Shown here: piece after piece, positions 1 to 7,194 of the stretch | How the letters are laid out: the number at the start of each line of letters is the position of its first letter | Position numbering within the stretch: position 1 is the first letter of the stretch | Assembly: GCA_947626405.1 (NCBI GenBank) | Contig: CANQSE010000039.1 | Location: 1-11,762 of the forward strand | Source: an uncultured Acetatifactor sp. | GTDB taxonomy: Bacteria; Bacillota; Clostridia; Lachnospirales; Lachnospiraceae | Length of the DNA: 11,762 bases | Direction: 5' to 3' | Position numbers and translations under genes: made by a program | The notes under the pieces: model-generated | The model's database searches: none | Told to the model about the DNA's origin: nothing | Seen by the model: only the letters and a program-made list of their open reading frames with translations

Positions 1-2436
1 TGCGGTCACTGCATGCTCCTCCACCGCGCTTGTTTCCGCTACTGCGTCCGTTGCTTGCCCCGTCTCCGCGTGTCCATCCTTTGCATCTATGTCCGCCGCA
101 CCTGCGGCCGCCGCTTGTCCTGTCTTCGCATGTCCCTCCTTCACATCTAAGTCCGCCGCACCTGCATCTGCTGCTTGCCCCGTCTCCGCATGTCCATCCT
201 TTGCATCTATGTCCGCTGCGCCTGCGTCCGCTACTACTGCGTCTGCCGCACTTATGTCCGCTTCTTCGTATCTGTTATCCGGCAGAGGATCGGCGATCAG
301 TCCCGTGAGATTCCCGCGGTGCAGCACGCAAAGTCTATGGAGGGCTCTTGTTGCCGCCACATACAAAAGTCTGGCATGGCCGTCATCCGTCGGGTAACTC
401 TCCCGATCCGGATCAAGGATAAGCACCGCGTCAAACTCCAGACCTTTTGTATATTCGACAGGAAGCGCCATAACGCCGTTTCCAAATTCCGCCCTGGCGG
501 GATCCGTGTCAAGAAGCTCCATACGCGCCGAAATTTTATCCGCCGTCTCAAGCGTCTTTTCCCAGTCTCTGCCGATAAGGGCTATGGTTGAAAATCCTTC
601 CTCACGCCAGTTTTCACAGATTTGTATTATTCTCTCATAATATGTCTCCCCTTCAGCCTTTTCCACCTGTACATCCTCTCCGTGGCGGATAATAGGTTCA
701 ACCGGATAGTCGGCGCAATGCCCGTGAAGAAGGATATTTGTGGCGAAATTTGAGATTTCCACCGTGTTGCGGTAGCTTTTTTTAAGGACGTCAAAATGGT
801 CTGCGGAATCCTTAAAAAGCAGCTTTTTAAGAAGCTCCCAGTCGTTTAACCCCACACCGAAGCGTATATTCTGTGACACGTCGCCCATAACTGTATATGT
901 GCAGCCGTTTACACAGGCATGCAGACAATGATAAATCATCATCCCGAAATCCTGCGCCTCATCTACGACGATATGGTGCGCTTCGCTTATAACCTCCGTC
1001 TCCTTTATACGTTTGTAGATATATGCCATGGCTGCAAGATCATATACGTCAAAGGAGTTATCAGCAGGATCGGCGTCCGCGACGTACCCAGTCTGTTCTC
1101 TTAAAAAATCATTATATATCGCGCATACGCTCTGTTTGAACTCCTTTGCGCCGTATCGGTTCCTGTATGCCTTAAAAATCGCCTTTTTTTCCTCATCAGT
1201 GTACTTTATTACCTTTCCAAGAAACTCCTCTTTGATTTTATTTGTCAACCGTTGGTTCAACATATTTATTTTGCTCTGGACGGAGACGGTGGGATTCTGC
1301 GCCAGATATCTTTCCACGGCCGCCCCGTCCATCAGAAGCACAAGGGGATCGTTTTCAGAGCTTCTGTCATATACGCCGCTTTTTCCGTCCAGCACTCCTT
1401 CAACAAACTGTCTGGGATTTAACATGATCGATTCCGTGGAAATCGTTTTTTTCTCAAAGTCGTCGCAGTATTTCCTGAGCGCGTCGAACCACTCCACGCC
1501 GCCCCTGGGTTCGCTTTTCGCGCAGGAGAGCGAGTCCGTCCTTATGCTATATTTTTTATCGTCCCATTCCTCGTATAGAAGTCTCACAAAGAGCTGTTCC
1601 ATCGTCATCTGGCGCACTCCGTACACATCCAGATCAGGCAGCACTCCGGTAATGTAATTTAACAGTATACGGTTGCTTCCCACGATGTAAAAGTCTTCCG
1701 GTCTGAATCTCTCCCGATAATTGTAAAGAATATATGAGATTCTGTGCATGGCCACAGTGGTCTTTCCGGAGCCCGCAACTCCCTGAACAATAGTATTGTG
1801 GTATGGCGAACGGCGGATAATCTCGTTTTGTTCCTTCTGGATAGTAGCCACGATTTCTCCCAGCACGGCCTGTTTGTTCCGAGCCAGGTATTTTGTGAGG
1901 AGCTCGTCGTTGGAAATAACTTCGCTGTCAAAAAAATCCGACAGTTTTCCCTGTGCGATCTCATAGGTCCGTTTAAGTTTGAGATTAATTTCGATTGTCT
2001 TTGAATCCGGCGCCGTGTAGCTGCACTCACCCAGCCCGTTTTCGTAGTAGGCGTTTGCTATCGGCGCCCGCCAGTCGATCACCTGCTGGTGGGTGGTATC
2101 GCGGGAGATTCCGCCTCGTCCTATGTAGAGAGATTCTTCTTTGCCCGTGGCGTGATCCAGGATGTCGATCCTGCCAAAATACGGTTTCTGCAGGGCTTTT
2201 TCGTTTCTCTGCAGCGCCCTTTTCATGTGATCGTGAAGGGTGATTGTGTTGGTTAAAATAGTGTACGTCTCAAAGTCGTTGTCATGATAATGTTCCAGCA
2301 TCTCGTCAATATCGGCCTGCATATCGCGAACCTGCCTGCCGTATTCTTCCATGTTGCTGCGTACGACGTCGAGCGTCTCCTCCAGGTGCTTCTCCTCATC
2401 CTGACGGGAGGTTCCCTGAATGTGCGTTTTGCTCAT
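1..2436 (-). CDS. helD: HelD-like RNA polymerase recycling ATPase / UvrD-like superfamily 1 helicase, 3' end cut by window
   Basis: The reading frame is open from the ATG at 2436 to the window edge (812 codons, no stop seen), so the C-terminus is missing. Superfamily 1 motifs appear in order: Walker A GVAGSGKTT at residues 219-227 (Lys225), Walker B-like VDEAQDF with Asp492-Glu493, GDVSQNI shortly after, GLEFDAVLI near residue 665 and YVAATRALHRL at 692-702 with the arginine at 697. The start MSKTHIQGTSRQ and the charged helical N-terminus before Walker A fit the HelD family, in which HelD binds stalled RNA polymerase and uses ATP to release it from nucleic acid. Family members are typically 700-780 residues, so the core ends near residue 722. 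What follows is an Ala/Asp/Glu-rich repeat tail. The start is supported by AAAGGAGT at 2442-2449. A long gene-free repeat region lies upstream. A generic UvrD/Rep-type helicase is the alternative call. Confidence 0.9.
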   Translation of the reverse strand, partial: MSKTHIQGTSRQDEEKHLEETLDVVRSNMEEYGRQVRDMQADIDEMLEHYHDNDFETYTILTNTITLHDHMKRALQRNEKALQKPYFGRIDILDHATGKEESLYIGRGGISRDTTHQQVIDWRAPIANAYYENGLGECSYTAPDSKTIEINLKLKRTYEIAQGKLSDFFDSEVISNDELLTKYLARNKQAVLGEIVATIQKEQNEIIRRSPYHNTIVQGVAGSGKTTVAMHRISYILYNYRERFRPEDFYIVGSNRILLNYITGVLPDLDVYGVRQMTMEQLFVRLLYEEWDDKKYSIRTDSLSCAKSEPRGGVEWFDALRKYCDDFEKKTISTESIMLNPRQFVEGVLDGKSGVYDRSSENDPLVLLMDGAAVERYLAQNPTVSVQSKINMLNQRLTNKIKEEFLGKVIKYTDEEKKAIFKAYRNRYGAKEFKQSVCAIYNDFLREQTGYVADADPADNSFDVYDLAAMAYIYKRIKETEVISEAHHIVVDEAQDFGMMIYHCLHACVNGCTYTVMGDVSQNIRFGVGLNDWELLKKLLFKDSADHFDVLKKSYRNTVEISNFATNILLHGHCADYPVEPIIRHGEDVQVEKAEGETYYERIIQICENWREEGFSTIALIGRDWEKTLETADKISARMELLDTDPARAEFGNGVMALPVEYTKGLEFDAVLILDPDRESYPTDDGHARLLYVAATRALHRLCVLHRGNLTGLIADPLPDNRYEEADISAADAVVADAGAADIDAKDGHAETGQAADAGAADLDVKEGHAKTGQAAAAGAADIDAKDGHAETGQATDAVAETSAVEEHAVTA
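55..234 (-). repeat. Three 60-base tandem repeats encoding the HelD C-terminal tail
   Basis: Three consecutive 60-base units start at 55, 115 and 175, each with the same landmark (ttgcccc or ttgtcct, then gtctccgc or similar). Read on the minus strand they encode 20-residue units such as DGHAETGQAADAGAADLDVK followed by a variant with EGHAKTGQ. Partial, more diverged copies flank the array (about 1-54 and 235-260). The units are in frame, so copy-number change would lengthen or shorten the tail without breaking it. The composition (Ala, Asp, Glu, Gly, a few His and Lys) suggests a disordered, acidic tail. Confidence 0.85.
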
Positions 2437-2441
2437 AAAAG

Positions 2442-2449
2442 ACTCCTTT
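2442..2449 (-). promoter_or_regulatory. Ribosome binding site of helD
   Basis: AAAGGAGT on the minus strand lies five bases before the ATG at 2436 and fixes that start. No convincing promoter lies between it and the large inverted repeat at 2471-2605. Confidence 0.75.
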
Positions 2450-2470
2450 CATGTTTTGTACGTGCTGCCG

Positions 2471-2605
2471 GTGCAATGTAGACAAATCATAAGCAGGGTA
2501 TTCTCGAACCGCCGGTACTTAGGCGCCGTATTTTGGCGCCTTATGTACCGCTGCGAGTGAGAGATAGCGAGAGCGTGCCCTGCGTTGATTTTGTCTATAT
2601 TGCAC
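2471..2605. repeat. Large imperfect palindrome (about 135 bases) upstream of helD
   Basis: The outer arms 2471-2499 and 2578-2605 are reverse complements with a few mismatches (GTGCAATGTAGACAAA against GTGCAATATAGACAAA, then a shared GCAGGG). The inner arms 2513-2527 and 2535-2550 (core GGTAC and GGCGCC) close on the 7-base loop GTATTTT. Between them, TCTCG at 2502-2506 can pair with CGAGA at 2569-2573. The whole could fold as one long interrupted stem in DNA or RNA. It starts 35 bases before the helD start codon, so it would lie in the helD leader if transcription begins further upstream. It could be a non-autonomous mobile repeat, a structured RNA or both. Confidence 0.75.
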
Positions 2606-2635
2606 GGCGGCGGGGTCAATCATCGGGCTGATGAC

Positions 2636-2801
2636 TAAACTATGTAAAACAGCTCAGCCCGCGCCATTCGCTTGCAAGTCACGCCCTGTACTGCCGATGT
2701 TCTCCCGGCAGACGCGCTTCCGCTCGGTTGCGCACGTAACGGACACTAGGCTCGAAAGTACCTCGCATAAACTATGTAACAGCTCAGCCCGCGCCATTCG
2801 C
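2636..2801. repeat. Direct repeat pair, about 34-36 bases, 132 bases apart
   Basis: The segment 2636-2671 (taaactatgtaaaacagc, then the shared tcagcccgcgccattcgc) recurs at 2768-2801 with only a two-base deletion. The sequence between copies is GC-rich and unrelated to any coding frame I trust. The shared core cagctcagcc also occurs inverted at 2926-2935, so the copies and that inverted end may be boundaries of repeat elements. Confidence 0.8.
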
Positions 2802-2938
2802 AAAGCCGCGCTGACGCGCTCTCCGGCGCTGTGCGCCTGCCTTTGCTCATAGAGTGGCGCTCCCTCGGTTGCCGTATCCTGAGGAAAATTCGTGCAAGCA
2901 CGATTTTCCTCTGAATACGGCAACCGGCTGAGCTGTTA
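2777..2938. mobile_element. Possible MITE-like element with 13-base inverted ends
   Basis: TAACAGCTCAGCC at 2777-2789 is the exact reverse complement of GGCTGAGCTGTTA at 2926-2938. The 162-base interval has no transposase and contains a strong hairpin at its right end. I could not see an unambiguous target-site duplication, so the mobile nature is inference. A block of ordinary intergenic repeats is the alternative. Confidence 0.4.
2866..2926. repeat. Near-perfect 61-base hairpin (30-base arms, 2-base loop)
   Basis: The left arm 2866-2895 (starting CGGTTGCCGTAT) and the right arm 2898-2926 (ending ATACGGCAACCG) are reverse complements apart from a few positions, with AA at 2896-2897 between them. 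It is too long and GC-rich in its stem to be an ordinary terminator and has no T-run immediately after either arm. Confidence 0.8.
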
Positions 2939-2944
2939 AGTAAA

Positions 2945-2950
2945 ATTATA
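2945..2950 (-). promoter_or_regulatory. Possible -10 element reading toward helD
   Basis: A perfect TATAAT occurs on the minus strand, but no -35 hexamer is visible at a 16-18 base spacing. If used, the helD transcript would carry a leader of about 500 bases through all the hairpins. This is a weak candidate. Confidence 0.2.
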
Positions 2951-2970
2951 GCGGAAACAAAAATTAATAC

Positions 2971-2999
2971 TAGACTTTTAATTTTAAATTTGATATACT
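2971..2999 (+). promoter_or_regulatory. Candidate extended -10 promoter on the plus strand
   Basis: TAGACT at 2971-2976, a 17-base AT-rich spacer and TATACT at 2994-2999 preceded by TGA (an extended -10 TGn motif) resemble a sigma-A promoter. Transcription would start near 3006 and meet the hairpin at 3018-3052 almost at once, giving an RNA of about 50 bases. No plus-strand gene follows. Confidence 0.35.
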
Positions 3000-3017
3000 A
3001 CACAATGAAGCGTACGA

Positions 3018-3052
3018 AAAAATAAGTTGCCTTTTATTGGCAACTTATTTTT
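3018..3052 (-). terminator. Rho-independent terminator of the his operon, bidirectional form
   Basis: Perfect 14-base arms at 3018-3031 and 3039-3052 (AAAAATAAGTTGCC and its complement) surround a 7-base loop. On the minus strand the hairpin ends in a run of six T and lies 65 bases after the hisIE stop codon. The A/T-rich arm ends give a T-run on the plus strand too, so it can stop transcription both ways. Confidence 0.9.
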
Positions 3053-3117
3053 GTTATTCCGAACATTCCACATCTTCATGTTTTCATGAAAGCTTTTATA
3101 AACTTACTAAGCGTTAT

Positions 3118-4404
3118 TCAGCGGTTTGCAAGCTCCGTGGTGATCTCCTCCCATGATATATCTTTTTCCGCCATAAGCACCATCATGTGATACAGGAAAT
3201 CACTGATTTCATATTTAACTTCAACACCGCCCGGATTCTTTGCTGCGATCACGATCTCGGTAGCTTCCTCGCCAAGTTTTTTAAGGATCTTATCAATCCC
3301 CTTTTCAAACAGATAATTTGTGTATGAGCCTTCTCTGGGATGGATTTTTCTGTCCCTTATCTTGTCATAGACGTTTTGGAACACCTGCAGGGGATTCTCG
3401 GCTTCATTGTAATCTTTTTTCACAACCTGGTTAAAAAAGCAGCTTCTCGCCCCCGTATGGCATGCCGCTCCCACCTGGGACACCTTAGCCAGTATCGTGT
3501 CCATATCGCAGTCGCCATGCAGGCTTTTCACATACTGATAATGGCCGCTTGTCTCGCCCTTCACCCACAGCGAGCGGCGGCTGCGGCTGAAATACGTCAT
3601 CTTTCCGCTCCGCAGGGTCTGCAGGTAGGCTTCCTCGTTCATGTAGGCTACCATCAGAACCTCCAGTGTGCGATAGTCCTGTACGACCACGGGCACCATA
3701 CCGTCGGAATTTTTCTTGAAGTCCTTCCAGGCGAATTTCGGCTCAAATGTTTCGACAGCAATGCCGTTTTCCTTACAGAGCGTCTTTAATGAATATATCT
3801 CCGCACAATTGTTGTTTACGACGTTTCCGGTCACGCCGCACACGTTTTCGCAGCTAAAGATGTCGAGGAGGCTGTTGAGGGCGATATCTTCGATCTCAAC
3901 ATAAAACGGAAGGTCCGTGAACTCGCGCATCTTACGTATAAAGCGGGGATCCGTAAGCACAAGCTCCGATATATATTTTTCCGTAAGCTCCGCATTTTCA
4001 GCTATCACGGAAGGGTCCGCGCAGAAAGCAAGGATTTTTTCCCTGCCGAATTTCATGGAAATCTCCTCAGTGGCGTCGATATTGCTCTGCTTTGAGTAGT
4101 CAAGGACGACACGTCTGCATCCGGCATATAAGAGCTTTTTCACATCCTCCATACGCTTGATATTTCCGGCTCCTGTCACATCCATTTCAGCCAGGGTGCA
4201 GATCTCACGTATCTTCTCAAGAGCCGATTCATGCCCGTCGTCCCCCTCGGACAAATCTATCACAAGGAGTTCGTCGGCGCCGTTTTCATTATACATTCTG
4301 ACAAGGCTAAGCGGATCCGTCTCCACCACGGTCATGTCACCGCAATTTCTGACCGCCTTGCCGCAATAAAGATAAATACATGGTACAAACTTTTTTACAA
4401 TCAT
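3118..4404 (-). CDS. hisIE: HisIE: phosphoribosyl-AMP cyclohydrolase / phosphoribosyl-ATP pyrophosphatase with extra HisA/F-like N-terminal domain
   Basis: This 428-residue protein carries the second and third steps of histidine biosynthesis in its C-terminal half. The cyclohydrolase domain (about 222-327) has Asp298-Cys299-Asp300-Met301-Asp302 and the CHTG cysteine 315 with Cys322, the family's metal-binding signatures. The pyrophosphatase domain (about 338-428) has GEEATE at 378-383 and SDFLYH at 401-406. Ordinary HisIE is about 200-230 residues. Here residues 1-215 resemble the HisA/HisF barrel (KKFVPC at 4-9, ADELLVIDL at 43-51, [12 protein letters not shown] near 77-88). The HisF catalytic aspartates appear to be replaced, by Tyr11 and by Cys128, and the central barrel part is shortened, so this domain is probably not a working cyclase or isomerase. 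The gene is last in the operon, 71 bases after hisB, with GAGG before the ATG. Confidence 0.93.
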   Translation of the reverse strand: MIVKKFVPCIYLYCGKAVRNCGDMTVVETDPLSLVRMYNENGADELLVIDLSEGDDGHESALEKIREICTLAEMDVTGAGNIKRMEDVKKLLYAGCRRVVLDYSKQSNIDATEEISMKFGREKILAFCADPSVIAENAELTEKYISELVLTDPRFIRKMREFTDLPFYVEIEDIALNSLLDIFSCENVCGVTGNVVNNNCAEIYSLKTLCKENGIAVETFEPKFAWKDFKKNSDGMVPVVVQDYRTLEVLMVAYMNEEAYLQTLRSGKMTYFSRSRRSLWVKGETSGHYQYVKSLHGDCDMDTILAKVSQVGAACHTGARSCFFNQVVKKDYNEAENPLQVFQNVYDKIRDRKIHPREGSYTNYLFEKGIDKILKKLGEEATEIVIAAKNPGGVEVKYEISDFLYHMMVLMAEKDISWEEITTELANR

Positions 4405-4475
4405 TCTTCCGTCCTCTGTTCCTCAACATATCATGAGGAGATTTCCTGCATTTTATTTATAACTTAATTTGTCAC

Positions 4476-5066
4476 TCAGAGCGTCCCCTTGGTGCTCATC
4501 ACGCCGTCCAGCCTGGGCTCGATCTTAAGAGCCTGATCGAGGGCCTTGGCAAACGCCTTAAACGCAGCTTCGATCATGTGGTGCGTGTTGGTGCCGTCCA
4601 GCATCTTAATATGCAGGTTCATACCCGCGTTTACGCTGACCGCATAGAAAAATTCCCGCACAAGCTCCGTCTCAAAATCTCCCGTCCGTTCCGTCGGAAA
4701 TGAACAGTCAAAATTAAAGAACGGTCTTCCGCAGAGATCCACGGCGCACAGCGCCAGCGCATCGTCCATTGGCAGGATAAAATATCCGTACCTGGCTATT
4801 CCGCTCTTATCTCCCGCGTCGCCCGCTATCGCGCGGCCCAGAACGATCCCCGTATCCTCCACCGTGTGGTGTCCGTCCACATGCAGATCACCCTTCACCC
4901 TGCAGACAAGGTCAAAAAAACCGTGTCTGGCAAATCCTTCGAGCATATGGTCAAAAAAACCGATTCCCGTTGAAATATCGGCCTTTCCGCTTCCGTCCGC
5001 ATTAAATGTGACAGAAATGTCGGTTTCCTTTGTCCTGCGTGTTATTTCCGCTGTCCTGTTTGTCAT
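4476..5066 (-). CDS. hisB: Imidazoleglycerol-phosphate dehydratase
   Basis: The 196-residue protein dehydrates imidazole glycerol phosphate to imidazole acetol phosphate in the cytoplasm. It has the usual monofunctional length, with no fused histidinol phosphatase. The manganese-binding histidine motifs are complete: GFFDHM at 36-41, HVDGHHTVED at 62-71 and NTHHMIE at 160-166. Its ATG overlaps the hisD stop in an ATGA arrangement (5063-5066), which suggests translational coupling with hisD. Confidence 0.97.
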   Translation of the reverse strand: MTNRTAEITRRTKETDISVTFNADGSGKADISTGIGFFDHMLEGFARHGFFDLVCRVKGDLHVDGHHTVEDTGIVLGRAIAGDAGDKSGIARYGYFILPMDDALALCAVDLCGRPFFNFDCSFPTERTGDFETELVREFFYAVSVNAGMNLHIKMLDGTNTHHMIEAAFKAFAKALDQALKIEPRLDGVMSTKGTL

Positions 5067-6382
5067 TTTTCATTCTCTCCTTCAAATCGAACCTTAATAC
5101 TGTTTGCATGCGCTGTAAGCCCTTCGCTGTCTGCAAATCTTTCAATATCCCTGTGAGCCTTTTTCAGGGCCTCCCGCGAATATGAGATAATACTTGTCTT
5201 TTTTAAGAAATCGTCAACATTGACAGGCGAGGAAAATTTCGCCGTCCCGTTAGTAGGCAGTATGTGGTCAGGCCCCGCGAAATAATCTCCGAGAGGCTCT
5301 GAGGAATATTCTCCCAGAAAGATTGCGCCAGCATTGCGTATACGCGTCATGACCTCAAAGGGATTCTCCGTGAGAATCTCAAGGTGTTCGGAAGCAATCT
5401 CGTTTACCGTGCTGACGGCATCCCGCATATTTTCGGCAACAAGGATATATCCGTAATTATCGAGTGACTTCCCTATTATATCCTTTCGGGAGAGCCGGTT
5501 CATAAATTCACCTGCCTTGACAGAAACCTTATGTGCAAGCTCCTCGGAGGTGGTGATAAGTATGGCGCTTGCCATCTCGTCGTGCTCAGCCTGTGAAAGC
5601 AGATCAGCCGCCACATACGCAGGATCAGCCGTATCGTCCGCGAGCACAAGGATCTCGCTTGGCCCGGCCACGGAGTCAATACCGACATAACCGTATACGG
5701 CTTTCTTTGCAAGCGCGACAAAAATATTTCCGGGACCCGTAATCTTATCCACCTTTGGTATGCAGCGCGTACCAAATGCCATGGCTGCGATTGCCTGGGC
5801 TCCCCCAACCTTATAGATCTGATCCACTCCCGCTATGTCAGCCGCCACAAGCGTTCCCGCATTTACGGTTCCGTCCTTTCCGGGCGGCGTACACATGATA
5901 ATATTCCTTACACCCGCCGTCTTTGCAGGTATCACGTTCATAAGCACGCTGGAAGGATATGCCGCCTTTCCTCCCGGCACATAGACCCCCGCCCTTTCAA
6001 GGGGCGTGATCCTCATTCCCAGTATCGTACCGTCCTCTTTTGTGTCGAACCAACTGTTCCTTAGCTGTTTTCTGTGAAAATCCCATATGTTTTCCGCGGC
6101 TCTTTTCATAACCTCCGTAAGCTCGGGATCAAGCTTTGCGTAAGCCTCTTTTATCTCATCCTCCGTCACTCTTATATTGTCCGGATTTAGTGCAAATCCG
6201 TCAAATTTCTGAGTGTATTCAAACAGTGCCTCGTCCCCGCGCTCTCTGACCTGAGCTATGATGTCATCAACCGTTTCCTCATATTGAGAGTAATTGTCAG
6301 GACTGCGCTTTAAGAGATCCTTAAGTACATTGCATTTCGTCTCTTTCGTCAGTTTTATAATCCTGATTGCTTCCTTTTCCAT
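5063..6382 (-). CDS. hisD: Histidinol dehydrogenase
   Basis: The 439-residue protein oxidises L-histidinol to L-histidine in two NAD-dependent steps, and its length is normal. Visible hallmarks are [13 protein letters not shown] at 215-227, [11 protein letters not shown] at 239-249, the zinc ligands Gln264 and His267 in LLSQAEHDE, the catalytic pair Glu332-His333, Asp372 in AGPDHILP and His425 in LTAHAN. The ATG at 6382 is chosen because [15 protein letters not shown] leads straight into the domain. The closest Shine-Dalgarno (6394-6401) is about 11 bases away and is the last unit of an eight-copy repeat. The 3' end overlaps hisB by four bases. Confidence 0.97.
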   Translation of the reverse strand: MEKEAIRIIKLTKETKCNVLKDLLKRSPDNYSQYEETVDDIIAQVRERGDEALFEYTQKFDGFALNPDNIRVTEDEIKEAYAKLDPELTEVMKRAAENIWDFHRKQLRNSWFDTKEDGTILGMRITPLERAGVYVPGGKAAYPSSVLMNVIPAKTAGVRNIIMCTPPGKDGTVNAGTLVAADIAGVDQIYKVGGAQAIAAMAFGTRCIPKVDKITGPGNIFVALAKKAVYGYVGIDSVAGPSEILVLADDTADPAYVAADLLSQAEHDEMASAILITTSEELAHKVSVKAGEFMNRLSRKDIIGKSLDNYGYILVAENMRDAVSTVNEIASEHLEILTENPFEVMTRIRNAGAIFLGEYSSEPLGDYFAGPDHILPTNGTAKFSSPVNVDDFLKKTSIISYSREALKKAHRDIERFADSEGLTAHANSIKVRFEGENEK

Positions 6383-6393
6383 CTGTTTATAAA

Positions 6394-6520
6394 TCCTTTC
6401 TGTCTATGAATCCTTTCTGTTCATTAATCCTTTCTGTTCATTAATCCTTTCTGTTCATTAATCCTTTCTGTCCATTAATCCTTTCTGTTCATTAATCCTT
6501 TCTGTCCATTAATCCTTTCT
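6394..6520 (-). repeat. Eight 17-base tandem repeats, each with a Shine-Dalgarno; six with an ATG, between hisG and hisD
   Basis: On the minus strand the unit is TTAATGAACAGAAAGGA or the variant with ATGGAC. The AGAAAGGA part occurs eight times at exactly 17-base spacing (6394, 6411, 6428, 6445, 6462, 6479, 6496, 6513). Six units have ATG (first bases at 6509, 6492, 6475, 6458, 6441 and 6424), each opening a minimal frame MDRKD or MNRKD. Five stop at TAA, whose last A is the first base of the next ATG (TAATG). The sixth ends MNRKDS at TAG. The outermost units have ATA instead of ATG. The array fills almost the whole 155-base gap. Structure is seen directly; a role in ribosome hand-over to hisD is inference. 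Confidence 0.9.
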
Positions 6521-6537
6521 GTCCTATAAATCGGAAT

Positions 6538-7194
6538 CTAGTCCCTGTTGTTTATCAGGCTTCGTATCCTGTTCACAAGATCCTTTATGCGCTCCGTCTC
6601 CATCTGCATACTGACGGGATTGACAATCATCCTTGCGGACAGCGGACAGATCTCCTCCAGCACCGTCAGGCCGTTCTCCCTGAGTGTTGACCCCGTCTCC
6701 ACAATATCCACGATCACATCCGAAAGCTCGACCAGGGGGCCGAGCTCAACAGATCCGTTAAGCTTTATAATGTCAACCGTCTGCCGCTTTTTGTTGTGGA
6801 AATAATCCCTGGCGATGTTGGGATATTTGCTCGCCACACGTATACGTTCGTGGTTCTTAAGAAGCTCGCCTGCTTCACTTGGTCCGCATACGCACATACG
6901 GCACTTCCCGAAGCCCAGATCAAGCACCTCGTACACATTACGGTTTTCCTCCAGCACGGTATCCCTTCCCACAACACCTATGTCAGCCGCTCCGTACTCA
7001 ACGTAAGTCGGCACGTCCGGACCCTTCGCCAGGAAAAACCTGAGCTTTGAAGCTTTGTCCTCAAAGATGAGCTTTCTTGAATTTTTATCCTTTATCTCCC
7101 GACAGTCAATGCCTGTTTTTTCAAACAGCTCAAGAGTCTTATCGGCAAGTCTGCCCTTGCCAAGGGCAAACGTCAGATATCTGTCCTCACCCAT
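6538..7194 (-). CDS. hisG: ATP phosphoribosyltransferase, catalytic subunit, short form
   Basis: This 218-residue protein catalyses the first committed step, joining ATP and PRPP. Its length marks the short form, which lacks the C-terminal regulatory domain and requires HisZ; hisZ is directly upstream. The PRPP-binding motif lies at 159-176 (DVIVDIVETGSTLRENGL), and LGKGRL at 11-16 is the usual N-terminal motif. The frame is open further upstream to 7398, but AAAAGGAGA at 7201-7209 points to the ATG at 7194, and the residues before it overlap hisZ and look like noise. The start lies inside the last codons of hisZ (8-base overlap). Confidence 0.97.
   Translation of the reverse strand: MGEDRYLTFALGKGRLADKTLELFEKTGIDCREIKDKNSRKLIFEDKASKLRFFLAKGPDVPTYVEYGAADIGVVGRDTVLEENRNVYEVLDLGFGKCRMCVCGPSEAGELLKNHERIRVASKYPNIARDYFHNKKRQTVDIIKLNGSVELGPLVELSDVIVDIVETGSTLRENGLTVLEEICPLSARMIVNPVSMQMETERIKDLVNRIRSLINNRD

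Larger units (their letters stand above)
2437..3117. other. Gene-free, repeat-rich spacer between helD and hisIE
   Basis: I see no credible gene in these 681 bases. The spacer holds a 135-base imperfect palindrome (2471-2605), a direct repeat pair (2636-2671 and 2768-2801), a 61-base near-perfect hairpin (2866-2926), an AT-rich stretch with promoter-like hexamers (2941-3005) and the his operon terminator (3018-3052). A small palindrome, TTCATG-TTTT-CATGAA, lies at 3075-3090. The one longer reading frame here (2654-2923, minus strand) runs through the repeats and has no recognisable domain. Base composition shifts from GC-rich in the repeats to AT-rich after 2938, suggesting the repeats were inserted or amplified between helD and the terminator. 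Confidence 0.7.

Noticed and set aside
1..264. CRISPR or intergenic repeat reading of the 60-base repeats
   Set aside because: The repeats have no spacers and keep the helD reading frame open throughout.
30..591. Several plus-strand reading frames opposite helD
   Set aside because: They are antisense to the helicase frame and the GC-rich repeats; low-complexity Ser/Pro/Leu content reflects the repeat.
1659..2030. Minus-strand frame of 123 codons inside helD
   Set aside because: It lies in another frame of the helicase gene; the true frame carries Walker A and all other motifs.
2654..2923. Minus-strand reading frame of 89 codons inside the repeat region
   Set aside because: It runs through the direct repeats and hairpin arm, has no good ribosome binding site and no domain; most likely an accidental frame in a repeat element.
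2866..2926. Terminator call for the long hairpin
   Set aside because: No T-run follows either arm and the stem is far longer than usual; the real terminator is at 3018-3052.
4431..4451. Six-codon frame MQEISS in the hisB-hisIE gap
   Set aside because: No ribosome binding site and nothing like the hisG-hisD array; short enough to be chance.
6383..6537. CRISPR array
   Set aside because: The units are contiguous 17-base repeats without spacers.
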